NCBI GenBank assembly: GCA_018830885.1
Contig: JAHJRI010000078.1
Coordinates: 1 to 64,000, forward strand
DNA length: 64,000 nt
Reading direction: 5' to 3'
Origin: a bacterium
GTDB taxonomy: Bacteria > SAR324 > XYD2-FULL-50-16
Part shown: positions 36,493-45,128 of the stretch, piece by piece
How the letters are laid out: every line of letters starts with the position of its first letter
Numbering within the stretch: the first letter of the stretch is position 1
Notes under the pieces: generated by a model
Told to the model about the DNA's origin: nothing
The model's database searches: none
Seen by the model: the letters and a program-made list of their open reading frames with translations, nothing else
Position numbers and translations under genes: made by a program

Positions 36493-37650
36493 CTAAATAA
36501 GGATCTCCAGATCCTCAAGGGGATAGGAGACACAGGCGTGAACATAGCCGAACTGCCGATCTGATTTCCGGACCGGCGTCCCCTGGGGCTGAAAGACACT
36601 GCCGGAAAGGATTTTGACCCGGCACATGCTGCATTTGCCTGAGCGACAGGTCGACGGGATCACCAGCCCGTTTTTCTCCAGGGTCACCAGGATCGACTGG
36701 GCGGAGACACTTTCCAGACCGTGAGACCCGTTGACGCTGATCCGGCAGGGGTTATCCGGCTTGACACCTGCGGGCCACCCGGGATACTCCCAGATATTGA
36801 TCGGCGTACCAAACATCTCCTTGCGGATCTTGCGACCGGGAACATTCAATTTTTTCAACTCCGGCAGACAGAAGTTGTACATGGCCTGGGGACCGCAGAT
36901 GAAAAAACTTTTGCCACTGATCTCACCCACAGTCTCCCTGATCAGGTCGGCCGTGATATATCCGGTTTTTCCCTGGTAATCCGCAGCCGGATGCTCCACC
37001 ACCGGGAGATAGTGAAAATTGGGGTGCCGGTCAGCTATCTGGAGCAACTCCTCATGAAAAATAATATCGTCAACGGAACGATTACCGTAGAGCAGGTAAA
37101 GCGTCCTGTTCAGGCCACGGGCAACCGTATCCCGGATCATGCTCATCAGGGGCGTAATCCCGCTGCCACCGGCCAGCAGCACCAGGGTGTCGTCATGGAT
37201 AATCGGGTTATGATGAAAGGTTCCCTTGGGTCCCGAACAGACCAGGGAATCACCCACTTCGATCCGGTCCAGCAGGAAATTGGAGACCAGCCCCTTTTCC
37301 ATACGTCTCACCGTCAGGTCGAAGTAACCGGTTTCGCAGGGGGCGGAAGCGATGCTGTAAGCCCGGGAAGTTTTGATCCGATCGACTTCGACGGAGACCG
37401 AAACATATTGCCCGGCCTGGAATGGTGGCAAAGGCCCCCGGGTGCCGACCAGGCGAAATGTTCTGGTGGAGACGGTTTCATCAATGATTTCCGAAACCCG
37501 CATGGCGATTTGTTTTGGGTGCAGGCGGTCGATAAAGGATTTGACAGAGCCTTTTTCCCCGGTAAAGTCCCTGCCATATTTCCTGGCGATCTCGATCTCC
37601 CTGACGATATCTCCGTATCCCTCCAGTTGTTCGATGACTTCCTGTTTCAT
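36493..37650 (-). CDS. FAD/NAD(P) oxidoreductase with C-terminal [2Fe-2S] ferredoxin domain
   Basis: A 385-residue FNR-family reductase. A 50-residue leader precedes the FAD-binding barrel (RAYSIASAP, residues about 96-104). The NAD(P) domain follows (LVLLAGGSGITPLMSMI, and FFICGPQAMY). The C-terminal plant-type ferredoxin domain has CRSGKCSMC plus a fourth Cys in HACVSYP. This layout is that of phenol hydroxylase, benzoate dioxygenase and CoA-ester epoxidase (PaaE) reductases. It would pass electrons from NAD(P)H to the Rieske protein encoded next. AGAGGAG precedes the start. Confidence 0.88.
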   Translation of the reverse strand: MKQEVIEQLEGYGDIVREIEIARKYGRDFTGEKGSVKSFIDRLHPKQIAMRVSEIIDETVSTRTFRLVGTRGPLPPFQAGQYVSVSVEVDRIKTSRAYSIASAPCETGYFDLTVRRMEKGLVSNFLLDRIEVGDSLVCSGPKGTFHHNPIIHDDTLVLLAGGSGITPLMSMIRDTVARGLNRTLYLLYGNRSVDDIIFHEELLQIADRHPNFHYLPVVEHPAADYQGKTGYITADLIRETVGEISGKSFFICGPQAMYNFCLPELKKLNVPGRKIRKEMFGTPINIWEYPGWPAGVKPDNPCRISVNGSHGLESVSAQSILVTLEKNGLVIPSTCRSGKCSMCRVKILSGSVFQPQGTPVRKSDRQFGYVHACVSYPLEDLEILI

Positions 37651-37666
37651 GGGTACTCTCCTCTGG

Positions 37667-39163
37667 TCAGTTCAGTTCTTTGATAACCGTTTTGGCAGCG
37701 ACCACACCAGAAGTCAGCGTGGGTTGAAAACCAATCATTCCGAACCAGCCGCCGACACCGTGTAAGCCCTTAATGTGTGTCTGGTTGCGGATGAACAGAT
37801 CGGAATCCTTGATGAGATGATCAAAAGCATAGATGGAACCTTTCTGGGTTCCCAGATAGCGCATGCTGGTGATGGGGGTCGCGATTTCAATCTCCTCGAT
37901 ATGATCCCGCAGATGGGGATAGAATTCAGCCAGTCGGGTCAGGATCGCATCCGCACACTCATATTTCTTTGCCACATACTGAGCAGGAGGTACCTGCAGC
38001 CAGGTATCCCCGTATTTGAGGGTAACCACCGCGACCTGACTGGTTCCCTCCGGTGAAAAACCGGGATCGATCAGGTTGTAGCAGCTCATGAGCAGCATAT
38101 CATCCCGGGTGATCTCCAGGTTTTTCATCTGTTGATAGGAGCGGTCATAATCATCAATACCAAAGACAAAATTGGTCGTTTCCCGGATATCGACCGTCTC
38201 GGGAGGACAGTCCAGCCCCATGTAGAGGGTAAAAGCCCCCTGGGCAATGGTTGTCTGCCGCATCTCCCGGCTCACTTCGGCCGGAACATGCTCGGGATCC
38301 ATCATATCGACGAAGGTTGATATTTTTGACGCGTTGGAAATAACCACCCGGCTGGTGATCTCCTCTCCTTTCTCGGTGATGACGCCCTGGACAGCCCCCT
38401 CCCGAACGAGAATCTTTCTGACCCCGTCACTGTAACGGATCGTTCCGCCATGCTGCAGGATGGTATCCGCCACGGCATTGGAAAGCGCCTGGGACCCGCC
38501 CTTGATATGGGTGGGCTTGAACTCACAATATCCCACAATCACCGAGGTCAGGTCATGAAAACTCATCAGCCGCGGTGGCAGGCCGATATAACTCCAGTAG
38601 GGCGAAATGGCAAATTTGAGCCGGGGGTCCGTGAAGTACTCATCCAGAACCGCCTGGGCCGATTTGAGGGCATATTTGAAATAGAGCGGGTATTTTTCCG
38701 GTCCGGCATCCGGGTCCTGCATGTAGTAAGCACTGACCGCTTCCATGAAATAGGCGTAGCTGAAATCGATATATTTCTGAATGGCCTCCTTTTCATGGGG
38801 AAAGGCTTGCTGGAGGTCCGACACGAGCTGGTTCCGGTCCGGACGCAGGGTGATGTCGAGGTCGCTTCCGGACAGCTGCAACCGGTAAAGATCATTCATG
38901 GTGACAAAATCCAGCTTGTCAATCACATCCACACTGGACAGCATCCGCCAGAGGGGTCCCTGGTAGGCCTCCGTCCCCAGTCCGCTGAGCTGATGCAGGG
39001 CCACTTCAAATTCAAATCGACCCCGACAGAAGCTGGTGGCACACCCACCGGGGATGTTGTGCCGTTCCAGAACCAGCACCCGCACCCCTTTTTTCGCCAG
39101 CCTGGCTGCGGCCATCAGACCGCCGTTGCCGGCGCCGATGACAATGACATCATAGTCCGCCAT
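37667..39163 (-). CDS. Phytoene desaturase/CrtI-like FAD oxidoreductase
   Basis: A 498-residue flavoprotein with an N-terminal Rossmann FAD motif (DVIVIGAGNGGLMAAARL) and the second conserved segment VLVLERHNIPGGCATSF, which is typical of CrtI/CrtH-type carotenoid desaturases and isomerases and all-trans-retinol saturases. The C-terminal FAD motif is GLHGVGGWFGMIGFQPTL. No other carotenoid genes are present, so action on a hydrophobic isoprenoid-like substrate in the carboxylase pathway is an inference. The start at 39163 has AAGGGGAG; the upstream codons in frame are unlikely. Confidence 0.87.
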   Translation of the reverse strand: MADYDVIVIGAGNGGLMAAARLAKKGVRVLVLERHNIPGGCATSFCRGRFEFEVALHQLSGLGTEAYQGPLWRMLSSVDVIDKLDFVTMNDLYRLQLSGSDLDITLRPDRNQLVSDLQQAFPHEKEAIQKYIDFSYAYFMEAVSAYYMQDPDAGPEKYPLYFKYALKSAQAVLDEYFTDPRLKFAISPYWSYIGLPPRLMSFHDLTSVIVGYCEFKPTHIKGGSQALSNAVADTILQHGGTIRYSDGVRKILVREGAVQGVITEKGEEITSRVVISNASKISTFVDMMDPEHVPAEVSREMRQTTIAQGAFTLYMGLDCPPETVDIRETTNFVFGIDDYDRSYQQMKNLEITRDDMLLMSCYNLIDPGFSPEGTSQVAVVTLKYGDTWLQVPPAQYVAKKYECADAILTRLAEFYPHLRDHIEEIEIATPITSMRYLGTQKGSIYAFDHLIKDSDLFIRNQTHIKGLHGVGGWFGMIGFQPTLTSGVVAAKTVIKELN

Positions 39164-39281
39164 GATTTCTCCCCTTAACCTGGTTACAGTTTCGCATGAT
39201 TCCGTGTGCACGCCCCTGGCGTGCGGGTATGGATGACACCAGCAAACAAAAAAATCGCGCTGCGTATCGGGGGTGACCCCG

Positions 39282-40265
39282 TTATGCCAGGATCATGCTG
39301 TTCAGACGATCCATCAGCACATCGGCCTCCGCGATAATATCAGTGATGATCCGCTTGACGGATTTCACTTCATCCACCAGTCCCACTGTCTGACCACAGG
39401 CCAGGGGTGACGATTCGGCATCACCGGACATGTATGCCTGTTTCCCCTTGCCACCCGCCACTTTGTTGATCACCTCTTCCAGGGATGCCCCGGTGGACTC
39501 CAGTGCCAGGCACTCTTCTGCCAGCCGGTTTCTGGCAACCCGGATGGGATTGCCAATGGAATTCAGCAGCAGCAGGGTATCCGTCGCTTTCGTCTCAACC
39601 AGTTTCTGCTTGATCCCGGCGTGTATGGCCGTCTCTTCCGAAACGAAAAAGGCCGTCCCCATCAAGACCGCTTCCGCTCCCATCGCCAGGGCGCCCAGAA
39701 ATCCGGCGCCGCTGGCAATACCACCACCGGCAATGATGGGGATATTCAGCTCCCTGACAGCCAGGGGAATCTGGATAAAAGAGACCACATTTTCGGTTCC
39801 GATATGGCCGCCGGAACCATAACCGAGGATCGTTACGGCATCCACCCCCAGTTTTTCAGCCCTTTTGGCATGCCGTACGCTGGTGAGCTTATGAATGACC
39901 TTGACACCGCCCTGTTTCAGGACCGGCATCAACGGCTCAGGACTGCGTCCTGCTGTTTCGACGAATTTTATCCCGGCCTCACACACCACATCACAAAACT
40001 GCAGGGTCCGTTTGGGCTCACCAAATTCAGGAACCATGGAGAGGTTGATACCGAAGGGTTTATCGGTCAGGTCCCGTATTTTTTTGATCTCTTCTTTCAG
40101 ATCTTCCGGCTTTGCGAGGGATTCTGCCGTCATAAATGCAGTTCCACCCGCATTACACACAGATGCCACAAACGCGGCCCGGCTGATCCACTGCATACCA
40201 CCGGCAAGAATGGGATACTCGATGCCCAGCATCTCGGTTATTTTGGTCTGGTACCGTTTTGCCAT
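39282..40265 (-). CDS. Nitronate monooxygenase/enoyl-reductase-like flavoprotein
   Basis: A 327-residue FMN-binding TIM-barrel protein of the 2-nitropropane dioxygenase/FabK superfamily. Visible blocks are YPILAGGMQWIS, PFGINLS, the GSGGHIGTENVVSF loop, PIIAGGGIASGAGFLGALAMGAEAVLMGTAF. In anaerobes, members of this group act as enoyl-CoA or enoyl-ACP reductases or have unknown reductase roles. The context, between AtuA- and CrtI-like genes, suggests a redox step on an unsaturated acyl-CoA. AGGACATG precedes the start. Confidence 0.85.
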   Translation of the reverse strand: MAKRYQTKITEMLGIEYPILAGGMQWISRAAFVASVCNAGGTAFMTAESLAKPEDLKEEIKKIRDLTDKPFGINLSMVPEFGEPKRTLQFCDVVCEAGIKFVETAGRSPEPLMPVLKQGGVKVIHKLTSVRHAKRAEKLGVDAVTILGYGSGGHIGTENVVSFIQIPLAVRELNIPIIAGGGIASGAGFLGALAMGAEAVLMGTAFFVSEETAIHAGIKQKLVETKATDTLLLLNSIGNPIRVARNRLAEECLALESTGASLEEVINKVAGGKGKQAYMSGDAESSPLACGQTVGLVDEVKSVKRIITDIIAEADVLMDRLNSMILA

Positions 40266-40292
40266 TGTTTCATGTCCTGTATCAATGGGTTG

Positions 40293-42056
40293 TCATTTAT
40301 TGAGAAGCAGTTCAGGGATATCAATCATCTTGGCCCGCAGATATTCTCCCAGGGTTTTTGCCTGGGGATCGCTGCGCAGAGAAGCTGCCACGCCTTCGCC
40401 CAGGACACCTTTGATATAGAAATTCAGGGCATACAGGTTGGGGAGTTCATAGCGCTCGATCTCATACTCCCGCATATCCGGCAACAGTTCCTTCAGTTTT
40501 TCGGTTGTCAGAAAAGCATTCAGAAAGGCATAGGAAACCGCTGTTTTCCCCCAGACACCCAGGTTGGCATTTCCCCCCTTGTCCCCGGAGCGGGTGGCAA
40601 ACAGACGCCCCAGGGGCAGTCTGACGGTGTTTCCTGCCGGTACCGGCGGAATTTCAACCACCAGCGGCTCCGGTATCGGTGCGGAAGCATCCGAACCGGT
40701 GGGGTCAACCGTAAACTCCTCTCCCCCGACAACGATCTTCTGCTGGATGTTGGTTCCGGAAACCAGGGCCGGCCAGTGTTGAATCACCGGACTGCCTTTG
40801 CCGGGAGGGGCCGTGCCGGTAAAACCGGGGATACTGGCCAGTGCCAGCTCGATGATTTTTGCCGAGAACTTGGCCACTTTCTTGGGATCCGGATCCATTA
40901 CCCCCAGAGCAAGATAGGCAAATGCCTCCTCATTGCTGGTGGGGTCCTCCTTCTGGGACGCGGTCAGTTTCACATTCACCACCTGGAACTGCTCTTTGCC
41001 GCCGATGGCTGCAAAAAGCGTATCCTCAACAATCTTTGCCTTCTTCTCGATATCCAGGCCGGTCAGGAGAAGTGTCATGGCATTGCGATGACCATAGAGA
41101 TTGTTGATACAGACTTTGGTCGTATCCGGTGGGGGTTCGCCACAAACCCCGGCGACCCTGACACGGTCATCCCCCTCCTGGGAGATTTGAATGGTATCAA
41201 AACGGGCGGCCACGTCCGGGGTCAGGTATCTGGGGTCCCTTACCTCATACATCAGCTGGGCGGTAACCGTACCGACAGATACCAGCCCACCGGTTCCCGG
41301 GTGTTTGGTAATGACGAATGAGCCGTCCGCATGCATCTCGGCAATGGGGAAGCCGACGTTATGAAATGAGGGGACTTCATCGATAAAGGAGTAATTCCCC
41401 CCGGTCGCCTGTCCGCTGCACTCGATGATATGTCCAGCCACTGCTGCGCCGGCCAGCCGGTCCCAGTCATTCTTCTGCCATCCAAAATGCCAGGCGGCAG
41501 GTCCCATCACCACGCCTGCATCCGCAATCCGTCCACCGACAACGATATCGGCCCCCTCTTCCAGGGCCTTGACAATCCCCCAGCCCCCCAGGTAGGCGTT
41601 GGCTGTAATGGGTTGTGCCCCGGCTTCCTTGAGTGAGATGCCCTTATCCAGGTGATTGAAGGGCTCTCCTTTTTCCTGGAGTTCTGCCAGGCGCGGCATG
41701 AGATTGTCCCCTTCGATAAATGCGATCTTCGGTTTCAGTCCCAGGGTTTCGGCCACCTTTTGCAGTTGGGCCGCCAGGCTTCTGGGGTTCAAACCACCCG
41801 CATTGGAAACCACACGAATTTTTTTGTCCAGACACTGCCCCATGATCTCTTCCATCTGTTTCAGGAAAGTGGATGCATAGCCCAGGTTCGGATCCTTGAG
41901 GGTGTGCCGGAAAAGGATGGCCATCGTCAGTTCGGCCAGATAATCCCCGGTCAGAAAATCGATCGGACCCCCTTCAACCATCTCCCGCGCGGCGCTGAAC
42001 CGGTCTCCCAGGAATCCGCTGCAGTTGGCAATAATCAGTTTGTCTTTATCTTTCAT
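40293..42056 (-). CDS. AtuA-family (DUF1446) acyclic terpene utilisation protein
   Basis: A 587-residue protein of the AtuA family. The N-terminal IIANCSGFLGDRFSAAREMV, then VSNAGGLNPRSLA, then TANAYLGGWGIVKALEEGADIVVGGRIADAG are diagnostic. The C-terminal part (RSGDKGGNANLGVWG) is the small AtuA-associated domain, here fused. AtuA is required for citronellol/geraniol catabolism in Pseudomonas, but its reaction is not known. The start at 42056 has GGAG at six nucleotides. It lies 67 nt after the enoyl-CoA hydratase gene. Confidence 0.9.
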   Translation of the reverse strand: MKDKDKLIIANCSGFLGDRFSAAREMVEGGPIDFLTGDYLAELTMAILFRHTLKDPNLGYASTFLKQMEEIMGQCLDKKIRVVSNAGGLNPRSLAAQLQKVAETLGLKPKIAFIEGDNLMPRLAELQEKGEPFNHLDKGISLKEAGAQPITANAYLGGWGIVKALEEGADIVVGGRIADAGVVMGPAAWHFGWQKNDWDRLAGAAVAGHIIECSGQATGGNYSFIDEVPSFHNVGFPIAEMHADGSFVITKHPGTGGLVSVGTVTAQLMYEVRDPRYLTPDVAARFDTIQISQEGDDRVRVAGVCGEPPPDTTKVCINNLYGHRNAMTLLLTGLDIEKKAKIVEDTLFAAIGGKEQFQVVNVKLTASQKEDPTSNEEAFAYLALGVMDPDPKKVAKFSAKIIELALASIPGFTGTAPPGKGSPVIQHWPALVSGTNIQQKIVVGGEEFTVDPTGSDASAPIPEPLVVEIPPVPAGNTVRLPLGRLFATRSGDKGGNANLGVWGKTAVSYAFLNAFLTTEKLKELLPDMREYEIERYELPNLYALNFYIKGVLGEGVAASLRSDPQAKTLGEYLRAKMIDIPELLLNK

Positions 42057-42123
42057 GATGTTCTCCATCTTTGTGATCAGTGGGCAATTTGTCCCGTTCT
42101 GGTGAAATATTCCTGTTTCGGTC

Positions 42124-42897
42124 TTATTTGCCGGTAAAGTTGGGTTTTCGTTTCTCGATAAAAGCGGTGATTCCCTCCCTGGCATCGTCAGTCGCCGCCA
42201 CATCCTTCAGCCTGGCTGACAACGTATCCAGAGCCTCTGCAAACGGCATATCGGCCACTTCATAGAAGGCCTCCTTGCCAATTTTCATACCGATCGGGCT
42301 TTTTTCGACCAGGTTGTCTAAAATCGATTGAACCTCGCTGTCCAGCTGGTCAGCGGGAACAACCCGGGTTACCATCCCCATTTCGAAGGCCTTGCGGGCG
42401 GTCAATTTTTCACCCAGCAGAATCATCTCCATGGCGGTTTTCCTGAGGACGTTACGGAAAATCAGTGCTCCGATCATCAGTGGAAACAGCCCGACATTCA
42501 CTTCAGGGGTTCCGAACCGGGCCTCTTCCTTGGCGATGACAATATCGCAGGCCAGCATGAAGCCGGTGCCGCCGGCCAGACAGTATCCATTGATCTTTGC
42601 CACGGTGGGTTTTGAAAACCCCGCGATTCTCTTGAGCAGGTCGGCATACCGTTTGAAGGCGTCCTGCCCCCCGCCCTCGGTCATGGCACCGCTCAGATCG
42701 GCCCCGGAACAGAAGGCCTTGTCCCCGGCCCCGGTGATGCAGACGACCCTGACACCACTGTCATTTTCCGCCTGATCCAGGTATTTAAAAAACAGCTCGA
42801 TGGCCTGGGGACTGATGGAGTTGCGGTGCTGCTCCCGGTTGAGGGTCAGAAAAGCGACCCGGTCTTTGATTTCATACAAAACATCGATCTCATTCAT
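42124..42897 (-). CDS. Enoyl-CoA hydratase/isomerase
   Basis: A 257-residue crotonase-fold protein. The oxyanion strands are FCSGADLSGAM and INGYCLAGGTGFMLACD, the latter with Gly residues for CoA thioester binding, and the second catalytic position is near FGTPEVNVGLFP. It hydrates or isomerises an enoyl-CoA, and in a methylcrotonyl/geranyl-CoA type pathway would follow the carboxylase as the glutaconyl-CoA hydratase. Placed between biotin carboxylase and AtuA on the same strand. Confidence 0.92.
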   Translation of the reverse strand: MNEIDVLYEIKDRVAFLTLNREQHRNSISPQAIELFFKYLDQAENDSGVRVVCITGAGDKAFCSGADLSGAMTEGGGQDAFKRYADLLKRIAGFSKPTVAKINGYCLAGGTGFMLACDIVIAKEEARFGTPEVNVGLFPLMIGALIFRNVLRKTAMEMILLGEKLTARKAFEMGMVTRVVPADQLDSEVQSILDNLVEKSPIGMKIGKEAFYEVADMPFAEALDTLSARLKDVAATDDAREGITAFIEKRKPNFTGK

Positions 42898-42915
42898 GGC
42901 TTTTTCTCCCTGGTT

Positions 42916-44289
42916 TTATTCATCATCATCATCGTCATCGTCATCGTCATCGGGGATAAATTTCTCAATATAGCTGGTATCGAAGTTCCCCTTTTGAAAA
43001 TCGGCATCATCCATGACCTGGCTGTAGAGGGAAATCGTCGTTTTCAGCGGGCTGACATCGAACTCCGCCAATGCGCGCCTCATAATCCGGATCGCCCCTT
43101 CCCGGGTCAAATCAAAGGTGATCAGTTTGGCAATGAGGGAGTCGTAATAGATCGGCAACTCGTAGCCCTCATAGAGATGGGTATCCAGCCTGACACCGAA
43201 TCCACCTGGAGGACGGTAGGAGACAATCTTTCCCGGTGAGGGCATGAAGTTCATGGCGGGATTTTCGGCGTTAATCCGGCACTCTATCGCCCACCCCCGG
43301 ATATTCAGTTCCTCGTAGGTGTAACCCAGCAACTCGCCATACGCGAGACGGATCTGCTCCCTGACCAGGTCAATCCCGGTGGTCAGCTCCGTCACCGGGT
43401 GCTCCACCTGGATACGGGAATTGATCTCGATAAAATAGAAGTCGTTGTTTTTATCCAGCAAAAATTCCACCGTCCCGGCATTAAAATAGTTGAGGGCCTT
43501 TGCAGCCTTGATGGCAGCCAGACCCATCTCCTGCCTTAATTCAGGCGTCAATCCGGGAGACGGGGCCTCTTCGATCAGTTTCTGGTAGCGGCGCTGGATG
43601 GTGCACTCCCGTTCACCGAGATGAATCACATCCCCGGACCGGTCCGCCAGAATCTGGAATTCGATGTGCCGGGGCTGGACAATATACTTTTCAAGATAGA
43701 CGGTGCTATTGCCAAAAGCGGCCCCGGCCTCGGATTTCGCTATGGAGAACTCCTCGCTGAGGGTAGCTTCGTCACTGCAGACACGAATACCGCGCCCCCC
43801 GCCGCCACCGGAGGACTTGATCATCACCGGGTATCCGATGTCAACCGCGATCAGCCGGGCTACCGCAATGTCATCGACACCCCCGGGACTGCTGGGAATG
43901 ACCGGTACCCCGGCAGCCGCCACCACTTTCTTACCGGCGATTTTATCACCTGCCAGGCTGAGGTTGTGGGGAGTGGGACCGATGAAGACGATACCGCTGT
44001 CTGCACAGGCTTTGGCAAATTCCTCTTTTTCAGCCAGATAACCATACCCGGGATGTATGGCTTCCGCCCCGGTCTCCTTGGCAGCCTGGATGATACTGTC
44101 AATATTCAGATAGCTTTTGGCACTGATGGGCGGCCCGATACAGACCTGTTCATCGGCCAGCTTCAGATGCAGCGATTCGGCATCCGCCTCCGAATAGACA
44201 GCGACGCTCTGAATCCCCATCTCTCTGCAGGCACGGATGATCCGGACGGCAATTTCGCCCCGGTTGGCAACTAGAATCTTCGAAAACAT
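42916..44289 (-). CDS. Biotin carboxylase subunit of acyl-CoA carboxylase
   Basis: A 457-residue biotin carboxylase that charges biotin with CO2 at the expense of ATP. The N-terminal domain starts KILVANRGEIAVRIIRACREMG. The ATP-grasp loop is MIKSSGGGGGRGIRV, catalytic residues lie in YFIEINSRIQVEHPVTE, and the C-terminal ends with ISLYSQVMDD. It lacks a fused biotin carrier, which is encoded separately upstream. The last residues are a run of about ten Asp and one Glu, made of GATGAC repeats at 42916-42955. A terminator and a structured repeat lie between it and the carrier gene. Confidence 0.94.
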   Translation of the reverse strand: MFSKILVANRGEIAVRIIRACREMGIQSVAVYSEADAESLHLKLADEQVCIGPPISAKSYLNIDSIIQAAKETGAEAIHPGYGYLAEKEEFAKACADSGIVFIGPTPHNLSLAGDKIAGKKVVAAAGVPVIPSSPGGVDDIAVARLIAVDIGYPVMIKSSGGGGGRGIRVCSDEATLSEEFSIAKSEAGAAFGNSTVYLEKYIVQPRHIEFQILADRSGDVIHLGERECTIQRRYQKLIEEAPSPGLTPELRQEMGLAAIKAAKALNYFNAGTVEFLLDKNNDFYFIEINSRIQVEHPVTELTTGIDLVREQIRLAYGELLGYTYEELNIRGWAIECRINAENPAMNFMPSPGKIVSYRPPGGFGVRLDTHLYEGYELPIYYDSLIAKLITFDLTREGAIRIMRRALAEFDVSPLKTTISLYSQVMDDADFQKGNFDTSYIEKFIPDDDDDDDDDDE

Positions 44290-44314
44290 GGGTTCCTGTT
44301 ATAATGAAAAAAAA

Positions 44315-44584
44315 GTAACTATTCAGTTTTTAAGTTACACATTCAATTAACTAACTGAAGTCATGTTCGGTCTTTTCGAAGCTGCAAGTCTCGCTTCTCA
44401 TGAACGGATTGGAAGTGGCTAAGCATCGCCAGGATGGCGATGTCAACGACCGCCCTCGGAAGACGGCCATGGATGACCGTCGAGAATGAGTTCAATGACA
44501 GACTGATCATGACTGTTCGCGAACCTTCTGAGCAACTGCTTCGAATCGTGACAAGAATACCTTGTAAGTTAGCTGAATAGTTGC
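44315..44584. repeat. Outer inverted repeats flanking element copy B
   Basis: GTAACTATTCAG (44315-44326) is matched in inverse by CTGAATAGTTGC (44573-44584), 11 of 12 positions, so the whole 270-nt spacer between the biotin carrier and biotin carboxylase genes looks like a palindromic insertion with element B in the middle. It could be a MITE-like unit, but no target-site duplication is obvious. Confidence 0.45.
44359..44514. repeat. Multi-hairpin intergenic element, copy B
   Basis: A 156-nt relative of copy A (10291-10372). The outer stem AGTCATGTTCGGTCT (44359-44373) pairs with AGACTGATCATGACT (44500-44514) with one T/T mismatch and one G-U. Inside are GAAGC/GCTTC, CATCGCC-AGGAT-GGCGATG, and GACGG/CCGTC hairpins. 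The shared ends are nearly identical to copy A, while the interior is about 70 nt longer. Flanking bases of the outer stem differ from copy A but still pair. Confidence 0.7.
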
Positions 44585-44589
44585 AGAAG

Positions 44590-44644
44590 AAAAAAATAAG
44601 CCGAACGCCGTGACTGTTACAAAACTGTTTCAGCAGACACGGCG
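44590..44644 (-). terminator. Intrinsic terminator/attenuator after the biotin carrier gene
   Basis: On the minus strand, CGCCGTG and CACGGCG (44638-44644 with 44606-44612) form a 7-bp stem with a 25-nt loop, then seven T (44590-44596) follow about ten nt later. It lies immediately after the carrier protein stop, so transcription of biotin carboxylase and later genes may be partly separate. Confidence 0.6.
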
Positions 44645-44650
44645 AATATG

Positions 44651-44911
44651 TTAATCGGTCTCAAGAACAAACATGACATCGCCGTCACCCAGGGCTTTTT
44701 CATTTTCAGCTACAATCTCCACCACCGTGCCACTGGTCGGCGACTTAATTTTTTGAAACACCTTCATGGTCTCCAGCAGGCCCAGCACCTGCTTCTTCTT
44801 GACTTCCGTCCCAATCTCCACATAGGGGGGCTGGTCCGGTGCCGATTGACGGTAAAACACGCCTGACATAGGGGCTTTTACTTCAACTCGTTTACCACTG
44901 TTGTCTGCCAT
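44651..44911 (-). CDS. Biotin carboxyl carrier protein (short)
   Basis: An 86-residue biotinyl-lipoyl domain: VKAPMSGVFYRQSAP, then VLGLLETMKVF with the biotin-accepting Lys50, then the mirror half IKSPTSGTVVEIVAENEKAL. The acceptor motif is ETMKV instead of the usual AMKM, resembling AccB EAMKL. It lacks the N-terminal Ala/Pro linker of AccB and is a minimal carrier. AAGGATAAACAT precedes the ATG at 44911. It should serve both carboxyltransferase subunits encoded upstream. Confidence 0.88.
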   Translation of the reverse strand: MADNSGKRVEVKAPMSGVFYRQSAPDQPPYVEIGTEVKKKQVLGLLETMKVFQKIKSPTSGTVVEIVAENEKALGDGDVMFVLETD

Positions 44912-45128
44912 ATGTTTATCCTTGAATAGTCTGAGATTTATAATTACTGAAATTGAACGATCTCCCCCCATCCCCATCCTCATCCCCTTCCCTACAGGCA
45001 ATCATTCTTTCAGCCAGGAAGGGTGATCAAAAGGCTATTTCCTCTGTCACTGTTCCATTGGCATTCTGCCCTCAGTACGGCGAGCGATGTCAATTGCAGG
45101 GTATACCGTCCTTGCCTCCCTGTTTTCA

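Noticed and set aside
39621-41321. A 566-codon plus-strand open frame
   Set aside because: It is antisense to the NMO-like and AtuA genes, has low-complexity Gly/His/Gln-rich composition and no domain; it is a shadow of GC-rich third positions.
44315-44584. Insertion sequence between biotin carrier and biotin carboxylase genes
   Set aside because: Terminal inverted repeats exist but there is no transposase frame and no clear target duplication; kept as a repeat instead.
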